Source: Seriola aureovittata
Taxonomy: Eukaryota > Chordata > Actinopteri > Carangiformes > Carangidae
Direction: 5' to 3'
Length of the DNA stretch: 64,000 nt
Assembly: GCF_021018895.1 (NCBI RefSeq)
Contig: NC_079383.1
Location: 20,689,853-20,753,852 of the forward strand
Shown here: piece after piece, positions 1 through 13,226 of the stretch
How the letters are laid out: each line of letters begins with the position of its first letter
Numbering within the stretch: the stretch's first letter is position 1
Translations under genes and position numbers: made by a program
Notes under the pieces: model-generated
Databases searched by the model: none
What the model was told of the DNA's origin: nothing
Seen by the model: the letters and a program-made list of their open reading frames with translations, nothing else

Positions 1-990
1 AATGTAATTTGGACTGTGTCTGACTTGGATGGGAGGCCGGATTGTTAGAACGACTCTGTTGAAGCATCGTCACACGATTACAATGAAATAAGAATGGCGG
101 CCAACACTGACTGAATTTCCCATTAATTTCACTGATTTATTCAGCTGAGAAGCAGGCAGCCGTGTGGATACGACGACCCGACTGACCTAAGTTCAAACCC
201 AAGACCTTACACCCTCTTCCCTCTGCCCACGACATGACAAATTGAAGAGCTGCGAGGCCGTGGAACAACTGGACAAACAGCGGCGGCGGCGGCAGCGGAG
301 CGGGCCGAGCGCAGAGATCAGTCAAACGTCATTGCCCTCTGACAGCCGGGTCAGCCCGGGTCTCATGTATGCTAATAGTGATGAATGCTTCCCCGGCGCT
401 GATATACAGCTTCAAGTCCACAAACAGAAACTACCTGTGTTTGGACTCTCACAGTGGTTTCATTTTCTTTCCTGTTTTTTGGGGGTTTTTTTGCACTGAA
501 TTTGATGGAAGTGAGTGAGTCAGTCGTGTGATCACAGCTCAGTAGGAGGAAATACTCTACAGGCATGTCACTGACACATCTGATTACTCGAGCTTTAGTC
601 ACTCCTCTCTGAGTCCGATTTCTACTCAAAAAATGAACAGCATGTCGTGATTACAAGCAGCACCTCGAAGAGGGAGTTTGGAAGTTTGTGTCTCATGACG
701 AATCAACAAAAAAAAGGAACAAAGTAATGCAATTCTTACTGTAGGGTCGTAGTAATTATTCCATTATTTCATAACGAACTTTGGTGATTTAAAAACAATG
801 CAGGTAACTGTTTCCAAACTGCAACAGATTTGTGCAGAAATAGGATGGCCCATATTGCGGTTTGTCTCCGTCTAGATGTTTTACCCGTGGAACAAGCCGC
901 CTTGTTTTGGTAGACAAGATTAGATCATGATTCACTTCATGGAATCAATTTCACAGTGTATTACAACAGCATCCCCTGCAAGATCAGGCT
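1..990. other. Unique non-coding sequence
   Basis: No repeat family, exon or RNA gene is recognisable. Around 270-360 the sequence is GC-rich with a (CGG)-like run, which produces short open frames rich in Arg and Pro on both strands. These look like composition effects rather than coding. Confidence 0.6.
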
Positions 991-1002
991 GAATGTCATT
1001 TT

Positions 1003-1015
1003 GGGGGGGGGGGGG
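1003..1015. repeat. Poly-G tract, 13 bases
   Basis: An uninterrupted run of G on the + strand. It is one of about a dozen G or C homopolymer tracts of 10 bases or more in this window. Confidence 0.9.
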
Positions 1016-3502
1016 ATTTGGTTCGCTCAAGAGTGCACAAGCATTTCCTGCGTACTGTACCTGCACTCTTTTAGTTTATCATATTTGCCCTCGGAAAATC
1101 TTTATTAGCGTGAAAGGCTTGCATTGGTTCTCCCGGGAGAGCGGCCTGGCATTGATGCAGATGACAGCAGCAGTCTCTTTGACGCTCTGTAGTGTTGACA
1201 GACGTGGAAATGGTAAGGATCTGTCAGGAAACACTGCAGAACTCACTGCTCGAGCTGCGCCGGCTATAAATATTTTAGGAAATAACAATCAGGGCTGTTT
1301 ATTCTTTCCGAACTTATCAGTAAGTATGACTGACTTGTTTTGAAAATGCTTGTTGTTTTGACAGATTTTGGGGGCTGACAGTGACTGCTCCCTGTCTGTG
1401 TGCTGTGTGCATGCTGACGCCGTGTCTGCCACCTGTGCAGTGATGAAGCCGACAGGCGGCGGGTGCTCACACAGCGTACGGCTGGAGCAGCAGTGACACC
1501 GCAGCGACGCGTCTCCTTCAAAACGTCTTACTTTTCATGAATCTGCACATATTTCTTACGTCCTTGTGGTTTATCAAAGACGGATAAATATAGAGCCAAT
1601 CCTCAGCCATCCCCAGAGGACGAAGCCTGCTGACTGTTGATCTCCTGACTTTTCCTCCAGCAAAACCAGCAGGTCACAGTTTTCTCTTATCATGTGAAAT
1701 ACTTCAACATCTACTAAATAGACCGTCAACAAATTCAGAAATACACATTCACACGGCCTACGTCTTATTAGGCTGAACGATGAATCAGAGTGAAATATCC
1801 AAATTGCACGAGCTACAATTTTGTTGATAAAGGTTAAATGTGTCACAACAGACCATAAATGAAGCATTGTGGTGCTACAGAGACCTACAAATCATAATCT
1901 CCAGACATAAAGGAACATGATTGTTTGGTACGTGACACAACAAAAACCACATCATCATCGTTTTTATATTGTTTTCAGTGAAAGTGAAATGAAATCCTGA
2001 CTCACTTGCTCCTAGCGTGACTCGTAAAAGTTAAGGACTCATTACCTCAGTAAATCTACAATCCTGACTACCACTCAGGTGATATTGAGCTTTGCTGTGC
2101 TTTACGTTTGTTTTTCTTGATCTTCTTCGCTCAAGAAATTATTTGCATCATCTATGTAACAGAAAAAATCAGATTTTGAACAGAAAACTGAACAGAAACA
2201 CTAAATTGTTCATCAGTCTCTTTATTTTTCTTTTTGGAGTTTGCAGAAGCTGCTCATGACTGTTCAGTAATATCTTAGCACATTTTCCAAACACATTTGT
2301 AATTGGAAGCTAAAATTAGCCCTAAACGAAAACAAGGTTTGATTTTAGAGGAGTTTTCATTTGAGAGCATCGATTACTCCCAGTGTCATGACCAATGGTG
2401 CTAATTGCAGTTAGATTTTAACGTCCTTGTTACTGACCTGCCTCAAGATGTGCTAAAATAAAAATTCAAACATTGTGTTTTCTTCAATTGCAATGGGAAC
2501 ATTTTTATCCGAAGCTATATTCCTCTAAAAATGAGCAGTTATTCTTCAGTTTTCTTGCACAAAAAACAATAAAAGACCCTGAAAGATGCTTTTAACATTC
2601 ATTTTTGTTGTCAACATTTAGGAAAAAAATTCCTGTTGATGTTTCTGTTGTTTAAACAGCAAGAAATGATTCTGCATATATTCTAGTCTTTAATAAATCA
2701 CTGAATCTATGATGACACAGATGAATCACCTCAACAATGTCAAGCCGAGATGATCTTGGAGAAAATATGTATTTGTAATCCAAGAAATAGCACCTGGTTT
2801 GTAGGACAAATCAAGAAAAAAATGTCTTAAAATAACCTGCGAAATTGATCCATGATTCTTGAGAACACATCTGACAAGGCTAAATGTAATGTTTAGCGAA
2901 TCAGGGCGAGAAGGAAAACAAACAATGTGAAAAAGAGGCAGAGGAGAGGTGTGAAGCCCTTCTGAGCAGGTGGCAGAGGCGTCCAGATGCTGCAGAGAAG
3001 CAGCGAGGCAGATAATGTCCTGCCTAGATTACCTCCAGGGCCTGATTACAGTGGAGCGTTCTCATCTGGGTCAGCTCCAAGCGGGTTCTGCAGGGATCAG
3101 CTGTTCCCACTGTCATCCTGATGGTCTGAGGTCTCATCTGTCCTGAGACACAGGTTTGAAAACATCTTTATGTTTGGGGAAAATGAAAAATGTTTTAAAA
3201 AAATGCCTCCTTTTCCATTTAGGGAAATGCAAGATTGTTTTTCTTAGACTCACGTTGTGTGGCTTGTACTGTCTTCCTTGGTTTTTCTTTTTCTGTTGAT
3301 GCAGCAATAAGTTAGCATAGAGTCACTGGGGTGTTAAAGCAGACTCTACACCCACATCTGTGTTATAAATGCAAGCTCTACAGTTTAGCACTGTGCACCT
3401 GAATACACAAGTCATGTTTCTCATTCTACATTTATAATCAGCTGCAGCAAATTCATCTCGGTCTTTAACCTGCAAATTTCTGTAGATTCCACCAATCCAG
3501 TT
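1016..3502. other. Unique AT-rich non-coding sequence
   Basis: No recognised gene or repeat. A more GC-rich stretch at about 2930-3150 lacks repeats and reads like possible conserved non-coding DNA. That is an impression only, with no homology test behind it. Confidence 0.5.
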
Positions 3503-3800
3503 GCAGGAGCTGTTTGTAGGTTTTTTGCTAACGCTACCTAGCGAACATTAGCATGAACAGCTGTTTACTTACCTGTCTAGAAGAAATGATGCAAGTTCAA
3601 GCTTCAATCCTTGACTCACCAAGAGCTGTCTCCAGCTCCTATCTCTGTCACAGCTTTTCTTCTACTGAAGTTAGCATGCTAACCAGCTAGCACATCTCAT
3701 TACTTTCTGATAGTGACTCACTGTAGCGTTCAGTCTGCCCTGAAGACGTAGCGCTGCTCAGAGGACGTATTATAATCTCTTGTTTTGTAAATGTTTGGCG
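3503..3800 (+). repeat. GTTAGCAT-rich interspersed repeat (family A), copy 1
   Basis: The segment shares an ordered series of blocks with 44358-44755: aggagctgtttgt, cattagcatgaacagctgtt, gtctagaagaaatg, gttagcatgctaaccagcta and then ctgctcagaggac followed by tataatctcttg. A third copy at 20511 has the same blocks rearranged as a foldback, and a head-only fragment lies at 42670. Shared blocks in the same order show one dispersed family, probably a non-autonomous DNA element. The exact ends of this copy are uncertain. Confidence 0.7.
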
Positions 3801-4904
3801 GCAGAGAAGCTTTTTTAAGGTAGCTTGATTGTACATCAGTAATAATTAGACAATCTATGATCACTTCTTGCATTTGATACAAAAAAATGCAAATTTATTT
3901 TGATGCAAGTTGTGGTTTAAATGTTTAAGTAGCTAAAGGATAATGGAAGGATTACTCTGTTTTTCTTACTGCCAATAATAATTTTTTCTTGCATGTTTTC
4001 AGGGACTATTTTCAGCTGCGGATGAAGACACGTTTTGTGCTGCTGTCACTGAGCACTTACAGCACCAGGAAAGGAGCACTACAGCGCCCACGTTTATCCT
4101 AATGAAGTGATAAATATCAGGTTTGGACTAAACAGACAACACTTGTTCATATTGTTATATTTTGTCGATTAGAAGCCTTACTCAAACTGTATTGCATTTT
4201 ATTGATAGAAATAATAATTTGATGTTTATGTATTTAAGTGTATAGAAATCTTCCCTCTACGTCCACTGATTATATGTGTTTATATTCAGGGTTAAGAATG
4301 ATCTGACTGAACCTTCTAAAAACCAACCAAAGCTCATGACTTAATGGCTGGTGATTGGAAAAATTGCCTTTTTGACTCATGCAGCGAGGCCTCAGTCTTT
4401 TCATCAGCTACCACTGTCTAACACTGTTAACGTAATTGGTGCATGACTGCCTGCACACTGAGGAACTGATGATTATTGCTCATGGTGATCATTTTGCGTA
4501 TCAGTGTCATTTCCTAAATTGCAAAGGCCCGAAGCTTATAGGCCTATTTATGACCAATAACCAATATAGATTAGATACTCATCTTCAGACAAATCTTCCT
4601 AAATGTAATACCATGGTTTTATTTCCCTTTTTATGCTTTTTCTAAATTTTTTATTCCCTCATCAACATTGGGACAAACTGTATTAAATGATTTGTGTCGA
4701 TGAACACTATGTATTGCATTCATAGTTGTGTTTGCTGGTGGAAGTTAATAAAAATAAATCAGATTAATACGACTTTATACTTTGGAATCATATAAATAAA
4801 AAATAAAAACATCATCAGCATGCTGCATATTTTAAAACAATGTTTTCACATCTGGTGAAATGCACTGATTGCTTTTGTGCTAAAAGTTGCCTGTAAATAC
4901 GAGG
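3801..4904. other. Unique AT-rich non-coding sequence
   Basis: Nothing recognised. A short open frame at 4436-4645 has no domain signal. Confidence 0.5.
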
Positions 4905-4962
4905 CTCAAGTCAAACAGCTGGTTAGCTTAGCTTAGCATAAAGACAGTAAACGAGGTGAAAC
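4905..4962 (+). repeat. Fragment of family B TIR element
   Basis: It contains agctggttagcttagcttag followed by cataaagac, the same subterminal block found in the full element at 47946-48626 and in the truncated copy at 45571. Flanking sequence does not match, so this is a small relic. Confidence 0.6.
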
Positions 4963-7900
4963 GCCTCCAATAACCACATATGGTGTTGCTCTATGGTGTG
5001 CAATGGTATAGAAAACTGTATGCCACAGTTAGTTTTATTCACTGTCAATGCTATACCTAATGTACTGTAGGTTAGAAATAGAGACATATTTTTCTCATAG
5101 CACATTGGATTTTTGGATAACAGCAAACAAACACATGCTCCAGTGTTTTTCTTTTACTTACCTACTGCTTGCCTTTATTATGATCTCAGTACCTGAAGCC
5201 TGCTGCCATCCTCCGTGATGTTGCACATGTATTTATTGAAAGGCAGAACTGCTTTGTTGTGTTTTATCCCCGAGGATCCACCAGCATCCATCTCCTTTAG
5301 TAATATACTGTTCCCTTCCTTTCATTTGGCTTCCCGTCTCTGATTCATTCTCCCCTAATGGATTGTTGACATCTTGCGGCAAGACTCAGTCCATATGTTG
5401 ACATGTAAATAAGACTTCATTTTTTCCCTATCGATTTTTCCATCAAGATTTAAACGCTGGAAAAAAAATCAAAGGTGTGCGTGCGCAAAGTGGCGGCGTG
5501 AGAGACGGACAATCATCTGAGAGACACTTGGCGGTGCCATCGTTAGAGAATGCAAACATAATTAACTAATCACACTGGCTGACACATTACAAATACAGCG
5601 TAATTGACTGCCAATGTGAGTTTGAAATATTCATTCAGATGAGTCGCAACAGTTAGACAGTGATACTGTAACAAACACAATCCCAAAACTAATTGGGTCA
5701 GCCACTGCTCAAAGAGGCAATTTGGAAAGCAATTACAGTCTCCAGTTTGCTCGTGAGCAACTGATAACCGCTTGAAAATGTCTAAATCCTCTTTATTCTC
5801 ACCAAAATAGACGTTTGCTCTTCAAACATGACTCCACAAACGCCTAATCAATTTTGAGCATCACAGGTAAAGCGATGAATATACAGATACTCCAGCCACC
5901 GATCCTTGAATGAACCGTATTCTGGAGGAATGTGTCCAATCCCATAATCCAATCCCATTATCACCAACGTAACGGTCCCCTGGCTGCATATGATCAAACA
6001 CTGGATTTGCGCCTCTGAAGTTTCACTGACTGAAACCAAATCTGAAGCAGCTGAAAATGGAGCAACTGATGTTGAAGGTGAATGAAATTGCTCACATATT
6101 CACGCTGGTATAAAGGGCGGCATATGGAAAAGTGGATCAATAGAGAGAGAGACTGGGTGATGTAATGTGTCGTGTCATGGTAATTACTCAGTAATGGATA
6201 AAATAATTGAAGTCAAGTCAGTAAAATGAGAAGGTTAGAACAAGGTGTGACACGTTTTTAATAACTTATTTTGTATATTTCTTCAGTGTTTACTGCAACG
6301 TGGTGATTGACTTACCGCTAATATCTTGTAAAGTCTTCACTACTTTGATATATTTATGCTTAAAAGGGATAAATTGTTGACAGCAATGTCCATCGCATTT
6401 AAATTCAGTAGGAGATGATCACAGGGTGAATGAATGCTCCTAGACAGACAAGAATCAACACCAGTTGCTCGTAGTGAAGTGACGCAACACTGACTTATAG
6501 AAGTAAATAATTTTACTCCGTATTTATAAAGTGCAAGTGAAATTACCACGGGTAAATATAGGACAGCTTCTGTTTTCCGTAGCAGCGGGGGAGCTTCTCT
6601 GACACCATTGCCGCTCTGCGAGTAAATAATGATTTACAGCTCTTTCAATTAGCTCGGAGTTCCTAATATAGTAGCCTGGGAGCAGCGCATTGCCTCAGCT
6701 ATAAATCAAATGGAATTACAAAGTAGACGACATGCCAAAACCCAACATGGAAATGCATCCCACTTCTGAATATGCATCTACATATTCCATCCATTCATTC
6801 ATACACTTCCATTTCCACATCCATCAGTGCATAGCTTGATAAAGATTAGTCACAATGAGTGCCTTGAGTCAGCTAATGCTCAGCTAAATCATTAATTTGC
6901 TCCAATTAAAGAGGCGAAAGCCTATTTCTGGCTCTCGTACTCAGTCTTTGAAACAGCTGCGTTATTAGTTGTTGATTAAGTTTGTTTGTGAGCCTCTGTT
7001 CATTTGCATTTTTGAAGCTCTTTACAAATTTCAGCCTCCAAAATGCATCCAGAGGAAGCTGGCAGATGGCTGCTATTCAGTGTTTATCAAGCAGCACTAA
7101 CTTTTATGTCTTTCACTGCGGTCTCCAGAGACTCATTATCAATGCCAGTTAGATGTTGTAGTAAAAGGCGGCCCAGAGGTTGAACACCTGGCAGAAGAGA
7201 TGAAGGATATTACAGAATATTTTATTATATATATATTTTTTAATTAATCTATAAGAAATGGAGTATATAGAAAAACGGGTTGGAAAGAACACATTGCAAG
7301 TTTAATCTTAATACAGGAAACCCCACTGGTCTAGTCATTCAGCGAGAACCCCCACAATGCCGTGCAGACCATCCTCGGATTGTATTTGTATATCCATCAC
7401 TTAAGCTTATTTTCTTTCATAGCCAGGCTTTATCAGTGAAAGGCGTCAGGGCCCGAGGCACAAAACCTAGCGAAAACCATCAGAATAATTCAATCAGATT
7501 GCCCAGAGATCTCATTACAGGGCTGGAGCAGGACACTCGGCATTAGACTTTCAGTGTTGCCAGCGGAGGCTCTCTGAAGGTGGTGTGTCGGCTGATTGAC
7601 AGATTGAAGGTTCTTTAAGGGTGAGTTCATAGTTAAATTACCTTCTGCTCCCCATTCTCTGTATCAGTGCTCTGTCTCTCAACTCTCACATTCTCTGATA
7701 TCCGGTGCTTCATGTAAAAGGTATGGCAGAGTAGCCAGCGCACATAAAAGGAAGATTTTATCATAAAAGAATCAAATTTTTTTTTGTTGTTTTCTTTTAA
7801 ACCTGCTGCTGTAGTTCAGTAAAACCAGGTTTTCAGTATAATGCATGCACTTCAAATATTAAATCTGCGCTTAGAGAGTTCTTTAAATAATGTATTTTAA

Positions 7901-7965
7901 TGCAACCAGCAACTTTATCATGTATGACTTTTTTTAGTTGTTATCAGCCACTGGTGCCGCGGCAC
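4963..7965. other. Unique sequence with possible conserved non-coding elements
   Basis: No exons or repeats are recognised. Three stretches (about 5470-5790, 6560-6725 and 6900-7110) combine balanced composition, many TAAT/ATTA homeodomain-type cores and absence of repeats, the usual look of vertebrate developmental enhancers. This is inferred from texture alone. At 7225-7260 there is a plain AT-rich run. Confidence 0.4.
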
Positions 7966-8252
7966 TAAGGGTGGCAATGTCGGTGTCTTGGTCAGTCCAC
8001 CGCTTTGATCCGGACTGAAATATCTCAACAACCATGAGATGCATTACTGTAAAATTGAGCGCAGACATTCATCTTCCTCAGAGGATTAATCTTACCAACT
8101 CTGGCGATTCCCTGACTCTTCCTCGAGAACCCACCCTGAGGTTTACATTTGTGGCTTGGAGTGAAATGTGGTGAATGGTGAACCACCTGTACCACCAGCT
8201 ATGTTAGCATAGTCACTGTGAGCGGACGTTAGCATTTAGCTAAAAGCGCAAC
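7966..8252 (+). repeat. Percomorph interspersed repeat (family C), + copy
   Basis: The series ggtcagtccaccgctttgat, ggactgaaatatctcaacaa, gcagacattcatcttcctca, gattccctgactcttcctc and finally gttagcatttagct matches, in order, a repeat I know from many percomorph genomes. A copy in the opposite orientation lies at 11537-11773. The class of element is not clear from the sequence. Confidence 0.75.
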
Positions 8253-9807
8253 TGTTGATCTTCATCCAGGCGAACAGGTCGGGAATAATCTCCGTCCTCA
8301 CTCACACGTATGAAATCACATATCACATTCACGTGCATCGAGCTTTCATGTGTCAGTGCAAACAGGAAGCGACGTGTCGACTCTGCAGTTCGTTGCTTAG
8401 TTGCAGCAAATACGTCAAACAAGGAACAGCAGCAGCAAAATACTCTTTGCTTGGAACGTTTGGTACTTCATCACAAACGTCTTGCCAGGTTCATAAAAAC
8501 CCAGAACATCGTACCTGGAACCGTGTTTACTCAAAAGAAAATATCTTGAGAGTTCACGTGATCATTGAATTATTTTCTCTGGTGCAGAGTTGCTGTGGTA
8601 CAAAAAATTACAAGTAATTTTTCAAATAGTCTCAAGGGCAAAGTGTGAATTATACATTGTCAGATAAAAAGCTGTTCAGCGGCGACATAGCATCTGACTA
8701 ATGAAATACAAATCTCAGTTTGAAGCGTTGCTATGAATTTGGAGTCGGGAATCACTTTGTGTGAAACTAACTACAGCATTTGGAGAAGAGAGCACTCACA
8801 TTTTCTCGAGCTAAAGCCTCTGCTGGGAGCTGTGGGTTTAATGGCTGCTGGTTGCTTCACAAAAGGCTTTTATTTTGTCATGCTTTGTACGGGGTGTATG
8901 GTGCGGGGCAGAAACAGTAAAACGAAGCCAGGATGCTGATAATCCACAAGTAATACCGATTTTTCTGTACTTAAGAATAATCACGTCTTGTTATGCATCT
9001 ATTTTTGATTTATTGCACCTTTTATCTTTCTTCCACTTCACCTCTGTCATGTCGGTTGTCTTTCCAACAGCGTTTTCTGTTTTTTTTTTTCTTCTTCTTC
9101 TTCTTCTTGAGCTGTCTGTCTTCTTCTCTCCATCTCCCACAGACTTGGTCCATTTATTCTCCAATTATATTCCATTACTGGACCCATACTGGAGACTGGA
9201 CCATTTAGCTTTGTGACCTCTCTTTCTGTCTCCTCTCCTTTTTCTCTTTATCGAGGGTGTCGACCAGTCCACTGTATAAGACAAACCGAAAAAGAATAAA
9301 AGAATACAGAGCAAAAAACACTTGATCTCGCCAAGAAACATAGATAACAACTTCTGCTGTATGAGTGGCAGCTTCTAAAAAACTCTTTGCCATTTTCTAT
9401 GGGATTATAATACAATTGAACAGTACAAAATGTCACAGAGGCAAGTCTTTACTTACGTCAACAAATCGTGTCGGAGAATAGAAAATCCACTTTCATTGCG
9501 TAAGGCTCTTAGCTATTGTGTCTGGTTTAGACAGGAAGTACAATAACATGGCAGGGAAGAGAGAGAGAGAAATAAAAACAAATTTAATAGGAATTTTTAT
9601 TTATAATCCAAGGTTTGTTTTGATAGAGAGTCGGTGCTTTGCCTGCAGAATTCATATTTTTTCCTCCACATTCTTTGTTTGTTTTTCGAGCTCTGTTAAC
9701 TTTATTTCTTCTCCTTTCCTCTCCGAGCGTCACCAGCTGTTGTTGCATATTAATGAAGCTTGACCTGAAGTGACTCACGTAACACAATTTCAGCATAAAC
9801 TGAAAAT
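8253..9807. other. Unique sequence with low-complexity pyrimidine run
   Basis: No gene recognised. At 9081-9108 a poly-T run is followed by a (CTT)n run. The overlapping open frames here are Phe/Leu/Ser-rich products of that composition. Confidence 0.5.
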
Positions 9808-10065
9808 TTAAAAGTCCCATGTTTTACACTTTTCCTATTTTTCATTTGAAGTGTTGATCCATAAAAAGGTATATTTGTAGTTTTAAGAACCAAAAACCAT
9901 CTCAGTGTGGTTTTACATCTCCTCATTCTGAGCCTCTCTTCTGATTGGCTGACTGCATATTTCAGGTGAAACACTCAGAGAAACCAAATCCTGCCACGTT
10001 AGATCTGATCTATAATCAAAAAAACGACACGGAAATCTCACTTTTTACAATATGGGACCTTTTAA
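9808..10065. mobile_element. Short TIR element (family D, MITE-like), copy 1
   Basis: The left end ttaaaagtcccat and right end atgggaccttttaa are inverted repeats of each other with a single-base gap. The interior shares gttttaagaaccaaaaacca, then tctcagtgtggttttacatc, and later gatctataatcaaa with the copy at 57122-57414. At 258 bp with no coding capacity it is a typical non-autonomous DNA transposon. TTAA-type ends are common in fish MITEs. No target duplication was confirmed. Confidence 0.8.
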
Positions 10066-10766
10066 TGGGATCATAATCACCGTGTCTTCTTGATTTCTTC
10101 TGTCTACTAATTGATTTGTCCTGCTCAGTAATAAATCCACCTTTGTTTTCAATCCTTTTGCTGCCAAAACTGAAGAGCATCAGAGCACATGAAGCTATAT
10201 ATGAGGGAAGCGAAGATGTTAAACTAAGTGAGTGTGGACAACACCAAAAAAAAAAAACTAATTTCATTGGGAAAATGACGAATTTTTCAATGCAAAATAC
10301 AATCCATGAATTTTTCTGCAGAGATTTTTCTTCCTCTGGTGGGTTTGTGCCACAAGTCGAGGTCTTTCCTGTGCAACAAGTGTAACTCATGAACCGTTTG
10401 TAGCTGTGTTTTAAAAAATATGTGCAAATTACATTCCAAAGCTACTGCTGCGTCCTCCCGGTTTTCTCTTTTCTCTCATCCCAGAATCCTCCTCGAGTGA
10501 CAGATGAATGTTTGTAATGGGGCCACATCTTGCATACATTATATTAAAATAGCAGTGGAGAAGAGGAATCCAGTGTGCGAATTCTTCCTGTGTTTTGTTT
10601 TTTCTACCCCCTAGCTGCGCTTGTTAGTGTTTAATGAGCGTTTGATCATGTGTGATGTCGTTTTGGTCAACTAAGGATAACATGGTGAGGCGTGGTAGGA
10701 GGTGAATGAGGTTCCTCTAATAATAACTTCTCTTCGAGTCCTTTAGTAAAAACAAAACTGCTGCAC
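10066..10766. other. Unique non-coding sequence
   Basis: No recognised feature. An open frame on the minus strand (10016-10390) partly overlaps the TIR element and has no domain signal. Confidence 0.5.
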
Positions 10767-10940
10767 ATTAGGGACAGTCGTAGCCTGAAGAGATGTGGAT
10801 TTCAGTCTGTAAGGTCAGGAGTTCAACCTGCCTTTGAGCAAAACCCTTGGCCCCTGAGCCGCTCCAGTGGGGAACGAGCAGAAGACTGTGGTTGTACTGG
10901 GCAGCTCCCACGTGTGAGCATGTGTAACCTTATCAGGGAG
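10767..10940 (+). mobile_element. Degenerate tRNA-derived SINE
   Basis: A polymerase III A-box-like segment (gtcgtagcctgaagag) is followed about 50 bases later by a B-box-like segment (ggagttcaacct). Next comes tttgagcaaaacccttggcc and cctgagccgctccag, which resembles the central region of fish tRNA SINEs (typically tgagcaagacacttaaccc). The copy is diverged and its ends are approximate. Confidence 0.6.
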
Positions 10941-11536
10941 AAAACATGGCGGTGCTGCGAACAAGCTTGTACCGCTCAGCAAAGCCTTCCCTGCATAATT
11001 AACACTCGGAAAAATGAACTAGGGGGGAATATGGGGTGAGGTCAGCCTGCTGTTACCATCTGTTCAGCAGGAGGAGAGGAATCTTTACTAGTCTGTACCA
11101 AAAAAAAATACCTCGCTGCCATGTCCTCGGGACCCTCTGAAGTATTCAGAAGCACAGGAGAGCGCTAAATTCACATAAAATGTGTTTTCAAATATTTATG
11201 TTGTGTGTTCACAATATTTATTGTGAACATGTTGCAGCCTCTGGGTAAAATATAGAAAATGCACGATCCCTTTTATTGCAAAGTCCCTCCCCTTATCCTT
11301 TAAGGATGCACAAATAAGGAATTTGCTTACTTTAGGAGTTTAAAAAGGCTTGAGTATGAAATGAATACATGACAGTGCAGCCAAGCATAATAGATGCTGT
11401 TTAAGGACTATTGATTCGGGGGGGGGGGGCTTTATGTTGCAGCAGCACAGAGGCTGAGAGGTAATAAAGCGATTGAAAAAAAAAAATTGGAATGTAATAA
11501 ATGAATATGAAATGAGAAATGAATTAAAACACCAAA
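10941..11536. other. Unique sequence with palindrome and poly-G
   Basis: It holds a near-perfect 24-bp palindrome at 11206-11229 (arms tgttcacaata) and a G12 run at 11418-11429. Otherwise nothing is recognised. Confidence 0.5.
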
Positions 11537-11773
11537 TCATTAATGCAGTACTTTTGCATAATTTATAAATATTAGGCCAGTTATCATTTTGACCTGATGA
11601 AATGTCAGTGAGGATCAGTAGAGTTTACTATTCATCTTGAGGGGAGATGTAAATGTCTGTGGCAGATTTCAGACTTCATGGTGCGTCTTGTGGCCACTGG
11701 GATTCATCCTCTGGGGACAGTATCGCATGGGAGTCCACCTGAGGGTCATTGTGATATTCAGTCTGGACCAAAC
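11537..11773 (-). repeat. Percomorph interspersed repeat (family C), - copy
   Basis: Read on the minus strand it gives, in order, tttggtccagactgaatatc, ccccagaggatgaatc, cagacatttacatctcccct, ctgatcctcactgacatttc and atcaggtcaaaatgataact. This is the family C order, extending further 3' than the copy at 7966. A short AT repeat follows directly. Confidence 0.7.
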
Positions 11774-11797
11774 TAATATAATATAATATAATATAAC
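11774..11797. repeat. (TAATA)n microsatellite
   Basis: Pentanucleotide repeat with about five units, abutting the end of the family C copy. Confidence 0.85.
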
Positions 11798-13226
11798 AAT
11801 TCAACCAAACTATATAGGTTTATTGTAATATTTTATAGTTGTATAAGTAATATAATGCAGTGTAATATAGTTTGGTACGCTGTGCCAGAGGAGATCAGGT
11901 GTGCTGAATTGTTGCCCCAATTTAAAACACTACTCAAAACACAATTGTATGAAGCAGATTTTAATTCTTGATTTCAATGCTTGTATCTTTTGGTTTTATT
12001 TTCTTTTGTAGTTCTTGCCTTGTTAATTAACACTTCGCCTCTCTTCTCCGTGTCTTTTATTGCTTTGTTTTTATGTTTGTGCAGAACTTTGTAACTCTGT
12101 TTTGAAAAAGTTATTATTATTATAGTGTTACATATGTTGCTACTTATTCTACCACTCTTGAAGTAATAGTAAACAAGCACAAGGTGCAGGTGAACTAATG
12201 GAAAGTGTCTTTTAATGTGCAACATTAAAGCTACATACTGGGAGGTCTGGAGGAAATCTGTGCTGTAGTTCCCTGCAGGTCACTGTCACACACTGTGGGT
12301 GATGTGCCGTTCTTTAGTTGTTTTTATTCTAAACCCATTCAAACTTTGTTATTTTCACTTAGTTTGACATTGATGCTCATGCAGGCATGAAAGCAAAACC
12401 ATCTACAAAGGCAACAGCACAGTGCACCAATGTAAATTAAAAACAATGTAGGCTACACTACTGTGGCACAAATACGCCGACCGGCTGATTCTGAATGTGT
12501 CATTGTGTTTGCATCTTTTCCCCCAATTCACATGAACCGTAACTAAACGAAACTATTTTGTTCACTCAGCAGCGAGGCTTAGCCGCCGCCTGCTGCTCCG
12601 CTGGCTCCACTGCTCGCTCTCTTCAGTCTATGCCGGGGGGGGGGGGGGGGGGTTGTCCATCCAGGAGATTCGCTGCCTTGCACTGAGCCCATCGAGAGGA
12701 AGCATCGTATTGTAAACAGAGGGAGCTCAGGTCCATAATGGGGTTTTGAAGCTGGGGAAAGTGGAGTGGGTCATAGGCACAGCAAATCTAATGTGATCTG
12801 GACCTCGGCCAAGGAGTTACAGTGAGAGGGGGGAGGGGTGGAAAGGAGAAGTATTTACAGTATCGTAATTCAGGGATTATAACACTTGAAGGTGAATCAC
12901 ACAGAATACAAAATCCGAGATGTCAGGCACCTTTTTAATGTCACAGCTTTTCTCCTCCGCGTGTCCTTGAGCAAGACTCTAAACACAACTCCTTCATTTT
13001 AAGTTGCACACCATTTGGGCTTTCGGCAAAAGTTGTAAAATTATGACCTAATTAATACAAGTAACTGCAACATCAATCCCCTCATCGTCAAATAGTTTCA
13101 AGTAATTGCTATTTAATAATGACTCTACCCTCTAACTACTCATACATCTTATTCATGGCCTGTAGTTGTGGATTCATTTATTATCATTACTCTGATTGGA
13201 GAGCGTCGACTTTTGTCCCTTAGTTC
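11798..13226. other. Unique sequence with a SINE scrap
   Basis: No gene. At 12960-12982 the string gtgtccttgagcaagactct is a scrap of the fish tRNA-SINE central region. A GC-rich patch at about 12570-12630 precedes a G18 run. Confidence 0.45.
12635..12652. repeat. Poly-G tract, 18 bases
   Basis: Uninterrupted G run on the + strand. Confidence 0.95.
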
